Shown here: positions 1 through 8,690 of the stretch, in pieces | Layout of the letters: each line of letters opens with the position of its first letter | Numbering within the stretch: the first letter of the stretch is position 1 | From: an uncultured Alphaproteobacteria bacterium | GTDB taxonomy: Bacteria > Pseudomonadota > Alphaproteobacteria > Rhizobiales > Aestuariivirgaceae | Direction: 5' to 3' | Assembly (NCBI GenBank): GCA_937872985.1 | Contig: CALMUW010000087.1 | Span: 26,302 to 90,301, forward strand | Length of the DNA stretch: 64,000 nt | Position numbers and translations under genes: made by a program | Notes under the pieces: model-generated | Databases searched by the model: none | What the model was told of the DNA's origin: nothing | What the model saw: only the letters and a program-made list of their open reading frames with translations

Positions 1-1356
1 TGGAACCTTTACTTGAATGGATTAGGTATTGCCATCGCTGAGGCGAATGAGGCAAACCGCAGTCAAAGGGCGCACTCCTATAGGTTGGGTGGAGAAGCTC
101 CCTCCTACTTCGACAGAACGAGGTCTTGGCGAACCTACAAAGAGGCTACCCTTGCAGAGGAGGCGCTGAAAGCGGCTGGCAGTGTTGTCGTGCAGACAGA
201 CATTTCGAGCTTCTATGAGCACATCTACCATCACCGGCTCGAGAACGTCATCCGTGATCTAGGCGCAGAAAATTCGACGGTTGCGGTTCAGGTTGACCGC
301 ATCCTAAGCAAACTTGCGGCTGGCAGGTCTTTCGGGCTTCCAGTCGGCGGTCAGTGCGCGCGCATCTTGGCAGAAGTGATGATGACGCCGATTGACAGGT
401 CGCTTTCGGATGCTGGCATCATCTGGCATCGCTACGTTGACGACTTCACCTTGATATGCAGTTCCCAGCACGACGCATACAAGGCGCTTTCCGTCCTGTC
501 CCACGCGCTTGCTGACTATGGACTTTCACTGAACAGAACCAAGACGACCATTTTGAGTGCCAAGCACTATTCCGACTATGTGGCTGCGCAGTTGGGAGAC
601 GGTGAAGATGCCAGCGTTGCCTTGCGAGAACTTGATTTGCATTTCGATCCTTATTCAGATGCAGCAAACGCTGAGTATGAGCAGCTTAAAAAGTCATTTG
701 ATGACATAGATGTCCAGTTTCTGCTCGATCTCGAAAAGGAGAAGTCGCAGCCTGACAGTTTCGTTCTTGCGCAGATCGGTCGCGCTCTGAAGTTTCAAAA
801 GCCAAAGGTTGCCGCTCAATTGTGCGCTACTCTGCTGGACCCCAAGAACTTGGATTCATTCCGGGCCTCTTGGTCCAAGATAATGCGTGGTGTCTATTCG
901 GTGCGAGCGAACTCTGATTTTGCGGTCGTGTTCCAGCAAATTGACGATCTTCTCGACCAAGTGCCGCAGTCAGCACCCCACCTCCTGATGCCAGAGGCGA
1001 ACAACTTGCACTATCTGCGCGCGATACGCTTTGCGCGAACAGATGCGAGGGGGGCATATGTCCGGCGCGTATTCGACACCAGTTCCTCTCCTGCTGTAAA
1101 GCGCGCTTGCATTGATTGCTGGCGGCAATGGCCCGACAGAGCGAGCTTTAACCGCCTGAGGAACCAGTGGCAGAACCTGAGTCCAGATGAACAGCGCATG
1201 TTTTGGATAGCGGCTGGAGACTTTGGTGACGAAGGCGAGAAGACAAGGAACCAGCTTCGCCGATCACTCGGTCAAGCATGGCGTCTCGGCTTTGAACCTA
1301 ACAATGGGCCTACGTTCGCAGGCTGTTTCGCGGAGTGGTCAGAAAATGGCGCTTAG
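1..1356 (+). CDS. Reverse transcriptase, probable defence-associated (DRT/UG type), 5' partial
   Basis: The reading frame is open to the window edge, so the true start lies upstream; the TTG at 13 is unlikely to be the start. The N-terminal half is a reverse transcriptase palm: the first catalytic Asp lies in QTDISSFY (codon 199-201), a GLPVGGQ...LAE motif follows, and the RYVDDF box (Asp codons 439-444) is intact. So polymerase activity is plausible. About 240 C-terminal residues have no maturase or endonuclease signature and look all-helical, like the helical-repeat tails of AbiK/AbiA and unknown-group RTs. No msr/msd-like retron RNA can be judged because the upstream DNA is missing. The stop overlaps the next gene by 11 nt. 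GC is much lower than in the rest of the window. Family: RT sure; the defence role is inferred from context and architecture. Confidence 0.82.
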   Translation, partial: WNLYLNGLGIAIAEANEANRSQRAHSYRLGGEAPSYFDRTRSWRTYKEATLAEEALKAAGSVVVQTDISSFYEHIYHHRLENVIRDLGAENSTVAVQVDRILSKLAAGRSFGLPVGGQCARILAEVMMTPIDRSLSDAGIIWHRYVDDFTLICSSQHDAYKALSVLSHALADYGLSLNRTKTTILSAKHYSDYVAAQLGDGEDASVALRELDLHFDPYSDAANAEYEQLKKSFDDIDVQFLLDLEKEKSQPDSFVLAQIGRALKFQKPKVAAQLCATLLDPKNLDSFRASWSKIMRGVYSVRANSDFAVVFQQIDDLLDQVPQSAPHLLMPEANNLHYLRAIRFARTDARGAYVRRVFDTSSSPAVKRACIDCWRQWPDRASFNRLRNQWQNLSPDEQRMFWIAAGDFGDEGEKTRNQLRRSLGQAWRLGFEPNNGPTFAGCFAEWSENGA

Positions 1357-2098
1357 GCGGCTCCCTTTTCGGGACCCAAGAACCGTTGCCCGGGACATCC
1401 CGGGGGTTCTGGATGTGCTGTTCCCACGGCTGAGTGGCGGGCTCGTGGCATCGCTCAACCGGACGGCATTCAAATTTGAAGGCTTAACTGCTGTTCCCGA
1501 CGAGTTGGTTGAACAGAGCGCCCTTCAGAAGGCGATGCTGTTTGAATTGGCCATCGCCCGCGCAGAACGGCTCCTTTCCGGGAAGCTGGAACCTGATTGG
1601 GATGACTGTTTGCAAGTCGCGGCGAAACGGCAGGGCAGGCACTATGATGCCAAGGTTCCGGCGGTGATAGCTGAATGTGACAGGCAGGTGGCGGAGCACT
1701 CGGCTCAGAACCTTGTCGAAATGCTGCGGCGTGTGCAGGGGCAACACCCCAAGTTCAAGCTGAAGGCCAGCCCGGCGATCCCGGGGATGGGATGGATCGC
1801 AACTGGAGCGGCGGATTTCTCACTTGGTAGCATTCTTATCGAGGTGAAACATACCGACCGAAACTTTGTTTCGGGCGACTTCCGGCAGGTCCTGATGTAT
1901 TGGGTCCTGAAGTATGCCTCCTCGATCGAAGGCGAGTTGGACGTGTGGTCCGATTGCCTGCTTCTGAACCCGCGTAGGAACTCGGCCTTGCTGGTGAATT
2001 TTGACAAGCTACTTCGCTCTGCTTCCGCGGGTTCCAGTCGCGTCGAAGTGTATGAGCTCCTGCGGTCCATTGTCGGCCATGACTTGGAGAGGAGGTAG
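1346..2098 (+). CDS. PD-(D/E)XK nuclease-like protein coupled to the RT
   Basis: A 250-residue protein starts at ATG 1346, preceded by GGAG at 1332 and overlapping the RT stop by 11 nt, so translation of the two is coupled. Asp157 (in GAADF), Glu166-Val-Lys168 after a hydrophobic strand and Gln181 (in GDFRQ) fit the D-E-x-K...Q core of the PD-(D/E)XK phosphodiesterase fold. This is a motif reading, not a family hit. The N-terminal 130 residues are not recognised. As the only partner of the RT it is probably the effector or processing nuclease of the system. It could instead be a nuclease-fold protein that only binds nucleic acid. GC is low, as in the RT gene. Confidence 0.68.
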   Translation: MALRRLPFRDPRTVARDIPGVLDVLFPRLSGGLVASLNRTAFKFEGLTAVPDELVEQSALQKAMLFELAIARAERLLSGKLEPDWDDCLQVAAKRQGRHYDAKVPAVIAECDRQVAEHSAQNLVEMLRRVQGQHPKFKLKASPAIPGMGWIATGAADFSLGSILIEVKHTDRNFVSGDFRQVLMYWVLKYASSIEGELDVWSDCLLLNPRRNSALLVNFDKLLRSASAGSSRVEVYELLRSIVGHDLERR

Positions 2099-2218
2099 AG
2101 TACCGTTGCGGGGAAGAGCCGGTCGGGATGCGAGTGATTCCGTGAAGGGTAACGTGGGGTAACGGCTCGCACAGACCGTTTGATCTGTAGTATAAGTGCT
2201 TGATTTTCTTGGGATGGA

Positions 2219-2293
2219 TGGTGCTGCGAGAGAGGATTGAACTCTCGACCTCCCCCTTACCAAGGGGGTGCTCTACCACTGAGCTACCGCAGC
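2219..2293 (-). tRNA. tRNA-Thr (GGU)
   Basis: The reverse complement folds as a complete tRNA: acceptor stem GCTGCGG/TCGCAGC, D-arm with AGCTCAGTGGTAGAGC, a five-pair C/G anticodon stem with loop TTGGTAA (anticodon GGT at positions 34-36), a T-arm with GTTCAATCC, discriminator A and an encoded CCA at 2219-2221. It reads ACC and ACU. Its 3' end faces the low-GC RT/nuclease region. Confidence 0.96.
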
Positions 2294-2475
2294 AGGCCGG
2301 TTCAGATGGGCCGGACACATGCCACAGCCCGCGCCCCGGCGCAACCCTTACAGAGGTTTTGGCCATGATGGTTCAAAACCACGGCTCTGGCGGACGCTTC
2401 CGCCACGGCCTGGCTTGACAGGGGACCGCGGCTTCGGCCCAATGGCCAGAACACTCTTGCCAGCCAGTCCGCCCC
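2294..2475. other. Intergenic gap between tRNA-Thr and the murA cluster
   Basis: There is no credible gene here. A 7-bp hairpin (TGGCGGA/TCCGCCA) lies at 2388-2405 without a T-run. A consensus-like TTGACA at 2415 has a 17-nt spacer to CCCAAT at 2438, a weak candidate promoter for the small ORF and murA. Confidence 0.35.
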
Positions 2476-2646
2476 ATGACCCAGCCCGCCAAGCCGCCCG
2501 CCCACCCCGCCGTCCAGCGCAAGGCCCGGCTGGCCCAGGCGCTGCGCGCCAACCTGAAACGGCGGAAGGAGGCCGCCCGCCCGGCTGAGGCGGCTGATCC
2601 CCCGGTTTCTCCACAGGAAGACGGCGCCGGGACGGACCAAGATTAG
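2476..2646 (+). CDS. Conserved small basic protein upstream of murA
   Basis: This 56-residue ORF is too short for most gene callers. It has a proline-rich start, a basic helical core with the pattern RLAQALRANLKRRKEAAR, and an acidic tail. From memory, many Rhizobiales genomes carry an ORF of this kind, with a RLAxALRANLxRRK core, just before murA. No function is known to me. The core looks like a short amphipathic, possibly nucleic-acid- or ribosome-binding helix, but that is a guess. It ends 85 nt before murA; that gap holds a CCGGGT/ACCCGG inverted repeat at 2691-2713. Confidence 0.6.
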   Translation: MTQPAKPPAHPAVQRKARLAQALRANLKRRKEAARPAEAADPPVSPQEDGAGTDQD

Positions 2647-2731
2647 GGATTGCCCCAAAGCGGCCATTTGTGCTTGTTAGCGGCAAATTTCCGGGTGCAG
2701 TGCACAAACCCGGCCACAGACAGGGATCTCC

Positions 2732-4024
<1,293 letters not shown>

Positions 4025-4025
4025 C

Positions 4026-4439
4026 ATGCTGAAGCTGGCGGCGCGCGATCCCGACGATCTCGAGGTCATTTCGGCCCAGATGCAGGACGCACTGATCCGT
4101 CTGGCCGATGTCCGCTATGTGAAGAAGACCCGGCAATTTGTCCTGGTGGCCAATCGCTATGCCTGGGAGAGCCTGCCCGCCAAGGAACGCCACCGCAGCG
4201 GGCTGCACTTTGAGAATGTCCTGGCGGTGAAGCGCCATGGCTTGCGGCAGACCGACCCCGATGTCATCCTGTCGCTGATGAGCGTGAGCTTCGCGGAGAC
4301 CGATGCGCCGGCCGGGGTGGTGACGCTGACCTTTGCCAATGGCGCGGTCGTGCAGCTCCATGTCGAATACCTCGACTGCCTGCTGAAGGATCTGGGTGGG
4401 GTGTGGGCGGCGGGCCGCACGCCGGATCACGGGGTCTGA
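4026..4439 (+). CDS. DUF2948 family protein
   Basis: The 137-residue protein begins at ATG 4026, right after the murA stop. [22 protein letters not shown]... with the following [21 protein letters not shown] segment matches DUF2948, a family found mostly in Alphaproteobacteria directly downstream of murA. Function is unknown. There is no signal peptide or membrane segment, so it is probably cytoplasmic. In related genomes hisD normally follows; here UPF0262 follows after 2 nt. Confidence 0.88.
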   Translation: MLKLAARDPDDLEVISAQMQDALIRLADVRYVKKTRQFVLVANRYAWESLPAKERHRSGLHFENVLAVKRHGLRQTDPDVILSLMSVSFAETDAPAGVVTLTFANGAVVQLHVEYLDCLLKDLGGVWAAGRTPDHGV

Positions 4440-4441
4440 CC

Positions 4442-4924
4442 ATGCAGCATCCGCCCGGCCCCGACCGCCTGATTGCCGTGGAACTGCATGAGAGCATCGG
4501 CTGCGGCACCTCGCCCGAGGCCGACCACGAACGGCGCGTGGCGATCTATGACCTGCTGGAGGAAAACACCTTCAAGCTGCTGCCCGATGTGGCGGGGCCC
4601 CATCGTCTCATTCTCTCCCCCCCCCATGGCCGCCCGCTGCTCGGCATCCAAAAAGAGCGCGGGGGACGGAGCACTCCCATCCGGCTGTCCCCGTCGCCCT
4701 TCCGCCGCCTCGTGAAGGATTATTTCATGGTGTGCGAGAGCTATTACAGCGCCATCAAGCTGTCCACGCCCGCCCAGATCGAAACCATCGACATGGCCCG
4801 GCGCGGCCTGCACAACGAGGGCTCCACCCTGTTGCAGGAGCGGCTGGACGGCAAGGTGGACATGGATTTCAACACCGCCCGGCGTCTGTTCACGCTGGTC
4901 TGCGTGCTGCACTGGCGGGGGTGA
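4442..4924 (+). CDS. UPF0262 family protein
   Basis: This 160-residue protein starts at ATG 4442. It shows the UPF0262 pattern: RLIAVELHE near the start, [31 protein letters not shown] and the C-terminal [20 protein letters not shown]. The family is alphaproteobacterial, cytoplasmic and uncharacterised. Its TGA overlaps the GTG start of the next gene by 4 nt, so the two are translationally coupled. Confidence 0.9.
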   Translation: MQHPPGPDRLIAVELHESIGCGTSPEADHERRVAIYDLLEENTFKLLPDVAGPHRLILSPPHGRPLLGIQKERGGRSTPIRLSPSPFRRLVKDYFMVCESYYSAIKLSTPAQIETIDMARRGLHNEGSTLLQERLDGKVDMDFNTARRLFTLVCVLHWRG

Positions 4925-5376
4925 CCCCCGTGCCGCAGCCCCTTCCCAGCGCCGTCCTTTTCGTCTGCACCCATAATGTCATCCGCTCGCCCATGGCGGC
5001 AGCGCTCATGCACCATTATTTCGGCCACCGCGTCTATGTCGCCTCGGCGGGCATCCGCCCCACCGACCCCGACCCCTTCGTGGGCGTGGTCATGGAGGAA
5101 ATCGGCATTGACCTGTTCAGCCACCGGCCCCACCTCATCGAGGATCTGGAGGACATGAGCTTCGACGTGGTGGTGTCGCTGTCGCCCGAGGCCCACCACC
5201 GGGCGGTGGACCTGACCCGCACCATGGCCATCGACATCGAATACTGGCCGACGCTGGACCCTTCGGCCACCACCGGGTCGCGCGAGCATATCCTCGATGC
5301 CTATCGGGCGGTGCGCGACGGGCTGGCCCGCAAGATCCTGGCCCGTTTCCCGCGCGAGCAGGCCCGGGGGGTGTGA
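4921..5376 (+). CDS. Low-molecular-weight phosphatase family protein (LMW-PTP/arsenate reductase fold)
   Basis: The GTG start at 4921 overlaps the UPF0262 stop (GTGA), giving 151 residues. The P-loop Cys16-x5-Arg22 (VCTHNVIRS) opens the protein, and the LDPS motif with Asp113 supplies the general acid, so the catalytic set of the low-molecular-weight tyrosine phosphatase family is complete. The usual second P-loop residues (GNICRS) are changed to THNVIRS, typical of this alphaproteobacterial branch as I recall. The substrate is not known; the location before infA is conserved and does not suggest arsenic resistance. Confidence 0.86.
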   Translation: MTPVPQPLPSAVLFVCTHNVIRSPMAAALMHHYFGHRVYVASAGIRPTDPDPFVGVVMEEIGIDLFSHRPHLIEDLEDMSFDVVVSLSPEAHHRAVDLTRTMAIDIEYWPTLDPSATTGSREHILDAYRAVRDGLARKILARFPREQARGV

Positions 5377-5453
5377 GGCACGGCCATTGCGGCAGGGCTT
5401 GAATTTCCGCCGGAACGGGTCCATGGGAACAGCCGCCAACCAATGGAGAGTGC

Positions 5454-5672
5454 ATGGCGAAGGAAGAACTTCTGGAATTCGAGGGCACGGTGTCGGAACT
5501 GCTGCCCAACGCCACGTTCCGGGTGAAACTGGACAATAATCACGAGATCATCGCCCATACCGCCGGCAAGATGCGCAAGAACCGCATCCGGGTTCTGGCC
5601 GGTGACCGGGTGATGGTGGAAATGACGCCCTATGACCTGACCAAGGGCCGCATCAACTATCGCTTCAAGTAG
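5454..5672 (+). CDS. infA: Translation initiation factor IF-1
   Basis: The 72-residue OB-fold protein [16 protein letters not shown]... matches IF-1 along its full length, with the [20 protein letters not shown] and [23 protein letters not shown] strands conserved. It binds the ribosomal A site during initiation. It lies 77 nt after the phosphatase gene and 12 nt before maf. Confidence 0.98.
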   Translation: MAKEELLEFEGTVSELLPNATFRVKLDNNHEIIAHTAGKMRKNRIRVLAGDRVMVEMTPYDLTKGRINYRFK

Positions 5673-5684
5673 GACACGGACCCG

Positions 5685-6323
5685 GTGAGCGACAATCGCG
5701 CCCGACTGGTCCTGGCCAGCGCCTCGCCCCGGCGGCTCACGCTCCTTGACCGGGTGGGGCTTTCGCCTGCCCTGCTCAATCCCGCCGATGTGGACGAGAC
5801 GCCGCTCAAGCGCGAGACACCGCGCCGCCTCTCCATCCGGCTCGCCAAGGCCAAGGCCGAGAAGGCCAGGACCGCGCCGGAAGTTCTAGCCTTGGGGCCG
5901 CATGCCTTCATTCTCGCCGCCGATACGGTGGTGGGCCTGGGCCGGCGCATTCTGCCCAAGGCCGAGACCTATGAGCAGGCCGCCGACTGCCTGAACCTGC
6001 TCTCGGGCCGGTCGCACTGGGTTTATTCCACCATCTGTCTCATTCCACCCTCGGGCAAGGCCATCACCCGCTGCGTGGAAACCAAGGTGCGCTTCAAGCG
6101 CCTGGCGCGCGAGGATGTGGACAGCTATCTCGCCAGCAACGAATGGCGCGGCAAGGCCGGCGGCTATGCCATCCAGGGCCGGGCCGAGGCCTTCGTGCGC
6201 TATCTCGCGGGCTCCCATTCCGGCGTCGTCGGCCTGCCCCTGCAGGAGACAGTGGCGCTTTTGCAGGGCGCGGGCTTTCCGGTCTATCATAGCTGGATGA
6301 CCACGCCCTCGGACATGGTCTGA
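5685..6323 (+). CDS. maf: Maf family nucleoside triphosphate pyrophosphatase
   Basis: The GTG start at 5685 gives 212 residues. The N-terminal [10 protein letters not shown] signature and the central LAADTVV acidic motif define the Maf/HAM1-like fold, which hydrolyses non-canonical or methylated NTPs to NMP plus pyrophosphate. The sequence alone does not separate the YhdE (dTTP/UTP) and YceF (m7GTP) types. It is embedded between infA and yacG, the standard rhizobial arrangement. Confidence 0.93.
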   Translation: MSDNRARLVLASASPRRLTLLDRVGLSPALLNPADVDETPLKRETPRRLSIRLAKAKAEKARTAPEVLALGPHAFILAADTVVGLGRRILPKAETYEQAADCLNLLSGRSHWVYSTICLIPPSGKAITRCVETKVRFKRLAREDVDSYLASNEWRGKAGGYAIQGRAEAFVRYLAGSHSGVVGLPLQETVALLQGAGFPVYHSWMTTPSDMV

Positions 6324-6328
6324 AGACC

Positions 6329-6526
6329 ATGGCGGACCCCACGCCGCTGAGGCCGCGCCGCGCCTGCCCCATCTGCAAGAAACCCGCAAGCCAGAAGGAT
6401 TTTCCCTTCTGCTCGCCGCGCTGCAAAACGGTGGACCTGGGGCGCTGGCTGGGCGAGGCCTATGCCATTCCCGCCGCCGAGGCGGGCGCGCCCGGCGACG
6501 AGACGGACAAGGGCAGCGACGACTAG
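6329..6526 (+). CDS. yacG: DNA gyrase inhibitor YacG
   Basis: The 65-residue protein has the YacG zinc finger Cys13-x2-Cys16...Cys28-x3-Cys32, followed by [14 protein letters not shown] and a disordered acidic tail. In E. coli the homologue binds GyrB and inhibits gyrase. It is the last gene of the murA-infA run, 5 nt after maf, and is convergent with the next gene. Confidence 0.95.
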   Translation: MADPTPLRPRRACPICKKPASQKDFPFCSPRCKTVDLGRWLGEAYAIPAAEAGAPGDETDKGSDD

Positions 6527-6543
6527 ATCTGGCGTCTCAGCAA

Positions 6544-8673
6544 TCAGACAGCGGGGACGCCGAGGAGGTCCCGCGCGGCGGGCACCTGCTCCAGCGCCCA
6601 TTTCAGCCGGTCCTTGTCGAGCTTCTGCAACGCCGAGGGATCAACCCGATTGCCGGGGGAAATGCCCCTGGTGATGTCGGAGAGTTGCTGGCGCAGAATG
6701 GCGCCCAGCAACACCTCATGGGCCTCCAGCACGGCATTGAGCTGACGCTCCGGCACGTCCTTCCGGCCGCGCAGCGCCTCCAGCCGGAAGAGGGTGGAAC
6801 GCTGGCTGAGACCATGGCGCAGCGCCAGCACGCGGGCGGTGGCGAAGATCGGCAGGATGCCGTTCTTCTTCAGGTCCATGCGGCCATCCTCGTCGGTGGC
6901 GAAGCGCCCGAACCAGCCGATGAGATTTTCCGATTGCGCGGCGGTCACACTCATCAACTGGGTGAAGGAGGCGGTGTGGGCCGCAACCGCGAGCGCCGAC
7001 TGCATGAGATCGTCGGCGAGGCCGCGATCGCCGTGAACCGGCACGGCATCAAAGAAGATGTCGGCGTTGAGGATGTCGTGCGGGTTGGCCTTGGCCAGCC
7101 AGGCGGCCACCTGCTTGCGCCATGCGGCGGAGGTCCTGCGCCAGGTGCCGTTGCCCGCCATGAAGCCGCCCTTGCAGAAGGGCGCGCCCACCTCATAGAG
7201 GATGGCGTTCATGCGGGTGCCCACCCGTTCGAGCCAGGCATCGGCCACGGCTTCATCCGGCGCATCGAAGATGATGGCATTGTCCTGATCGAGCGCCAGC
7301 AGACTTTCGCCCCGGCCGCCGGAACCCAGCACCATGACGGCATAGCGCAGCCCTTCGGGCCGGGGGCTGGCCGCCGCCACCTCGGCTTCCGCCATGCGCG
7401 CGGCATGGGCGGTGAGGCTGCACAGTTCGGACGAGATGATGCCCGCGACATCGCGCGCGCCCACGCCCTCCTCCACCAGGGCACGGGCGGCATCGGCCAG
7501 CTTGCGCCAGACGGCGGCGAGGTCATTGACGCCCACCGCCTCGTCCAGCGCATCGGACAAGGCCACGGCCTCATCACCGCGCAGGCGCATGAGGTCGCGC
7601 TGGGTGAGAGCACCCGTGAGATCGCCCGCCGCATTGACCACGCCCATGTGACGGTAGCGCTTGCGCTGCATGCGGCCAAAGGCGACATAGAGGAAATCCG
7701 TCTCGGCCACGGTGGAGAGCGGGAAGGTGGCGATGGCGGAGATGGGTTTCCAGAAGGCTTTCTCGCCGTCTTTCGCAATGGCGCGGAGAATGTCGCGTTC
7801 GGTGACGATGCCGTGCGGCGCGTCGGGCTTGGCACGGGCCAGAAACACCGAGCTGATCTTGCGTCCGGCGATCATGGTCAGGGCATCGCGCACCGTCATG
7901 GCGGGATCGGCGAAGATGGGCGGCTTCGACATCACATCTTCGGCGCGGTGGCGATAGGGATAGGAGTCGACCCGCGCCAGGACCCCCATCTGCATGGCGT
8001 TGACGGTCTGGGGCCGCACCACGTCCTGCCAGCCGATGGAGGCCTGTTCGCGTTGCATGTCGGCAAGCTTGCGGCAGGCATCCTCGGCCTCGGCTAGGGT
8101 GCGGATGGAGCGCTCGCGCAGGGGGGGCAGCAGTTTCAGGAAGATTTCCGCCGTGAGGCGCGCATCGGCGAGGGCCCGGTGGCGCGCGCCCAGCGGCAGA
8201 TCAAGCCAGGCGGCAATGGATTCGAGCGAGAAGTCCGGCAGGGTGGGATTGAGCAGGCGCACCAGGTCGCGCACGTCAAGCGAGCGCGGCTGCTTCCAGG
8301 CCAAGGCGGCGCGCTCATGCTCCTGCTTCAGCATGCCAAGGTCATAGCCCAGCGAGTAGCCGAGCGTGACATGGTCGCCCGCGAAGGCCTGATAGCGCTT
8401 GATGACGGTGGCGAAGTCATCGGCCTTCATCACCTCGCCGGTGGTGATGCCGTGAATGGCGGTGGACTCCGGCGGCACCTTTTCGCCGGGGTTCACCAGT
8501 TCCGAGAAGGTCACGGCGTCATCCAGCGCGCCATTGCTGAGGGCGGCGGCGCCCATTTCGATGATGCGGCCCTTCTTCACGTCCAGCGAAGTGGTTTCCG
8601 TGTCGATGACGACGGCGGTGAGCGAGCGCAGGGGGGTTGCCGAGGTGGAAGGAGCCAGACCGGGTTTCATCAC
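6544..8673 (-). CDS. Exonuclease-CBS-DUF294 nucleotidyltransferase fusion
   Basis: A 709-residue three-part protein. Residues about 18-180 are a DEDDh 3'-5' exonuclease (DnaQ type): Asp24 and Glu26 in VIDTETT, Asp111, His165 and Asp170 in RHRALADAR. Residues about 244-365 are a CBS pair, which usually senses adenosine nucleotides. Residues about 400-700 are the DUF294 nucleotidyltransferase with Gly450-Ser-Gly-Gly-Arg-Gly-Glu-Ser and Asp462/Asp464, plus its helical C-terminal domain. In many proteobacteria the exonuclease and CBS-DUF294 parts are separate genes beside the same symporter. It lies 17 nt downstream of the symporter on the same strand. Substrates are unknown. Confidence 0.9.
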   Translation of the reverse strand: MMKPGLAPSTSATPLRSLTAVVIDTETTSLDVKKGRIIEMGAAALSNGALDDAVTFSELVNPGEKVPPESTAIHGITTGEVMKADDFATVIKRYQAFAGDHVTLGYSLGYDLGMLKQEHERAALAWKQPRSLDVRDLVRLLNPTLPDFSLESIAAWLDLPLGARHRALADARLTAEIFLKLLPPLRERSIRTLAEAEDACRKLADMQREQASIGWQDVVRPQTVNAMQMGVLARVDSYPYRHRAEDVMSKPPIFADPAMTVRDALTMIAGRKISSVFLARAKPDAPHGIVTERDILRAIAKDGEKAFWKPISAIATFPLSTVAETDFLYVAFGRMQRKRYRHMGVVNAAGDLTGALTQRDLMRLRGDEAVALSDALDEAVGVNDLAAVWRKLADAARALVEEGVGARDVAGIISSELCSLTAHAARMAEAEVAAASPRPEGLRYAVMVLGSGGRGESLLALDQDNAIIFDAPDEAVADAWLERVGTRMNAILYEVGAPFCKGGFMAGNGTWRRTSAAWRKQVAAWLAKANPHDILNADIFFDAVPVHGDRGLADDLMQSALAVAAHTASFTQLMSVTAAQSENLIGWFGRFATDEDGRMDLKKNGILPIFATARVLALRHGLSQRSTLFRLEALRGRKDVPERQLNAVLEAHEVLLGAILRQQLSDITRGISPGNRVDPSALQKLDKDRLKWALEQVPAARDLLGVPAV

Positions 8674-8690
8674 ATGCTCCGGCGGCGCGG

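Larger units (their letters stand above)
1..2218. mobile_element. Edge of a probable genomic island integrated at tRNA-Thr
   Basis: Sample lines of this stretch run at roughly 40-55% GC by hand count, against about 65% to the right of the tRNA. It carries defence-type genes and stops at the 3' end of tRNA-Thr, the usual attachment site for tyrosine-recombinase islands. No integrase or direct repeat of the tRNA end is inside the window, so the element type is unknown and the boundary is inferred. Confidence 0.45.

Noticed and set aside
1..1356. Retron or group II intron assignment for the RT
   Set aside because: No maturase domain or intron domain V is seen downstream, and the helical tail and nuclease partner fit defence RTs better; the upstream side cannot be examined.
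1836..2366. 176-residue minus-strand ORF across the nuclease end and tRNA-Thr
   Set aside because: It reads straight through a complete tRNA gene.
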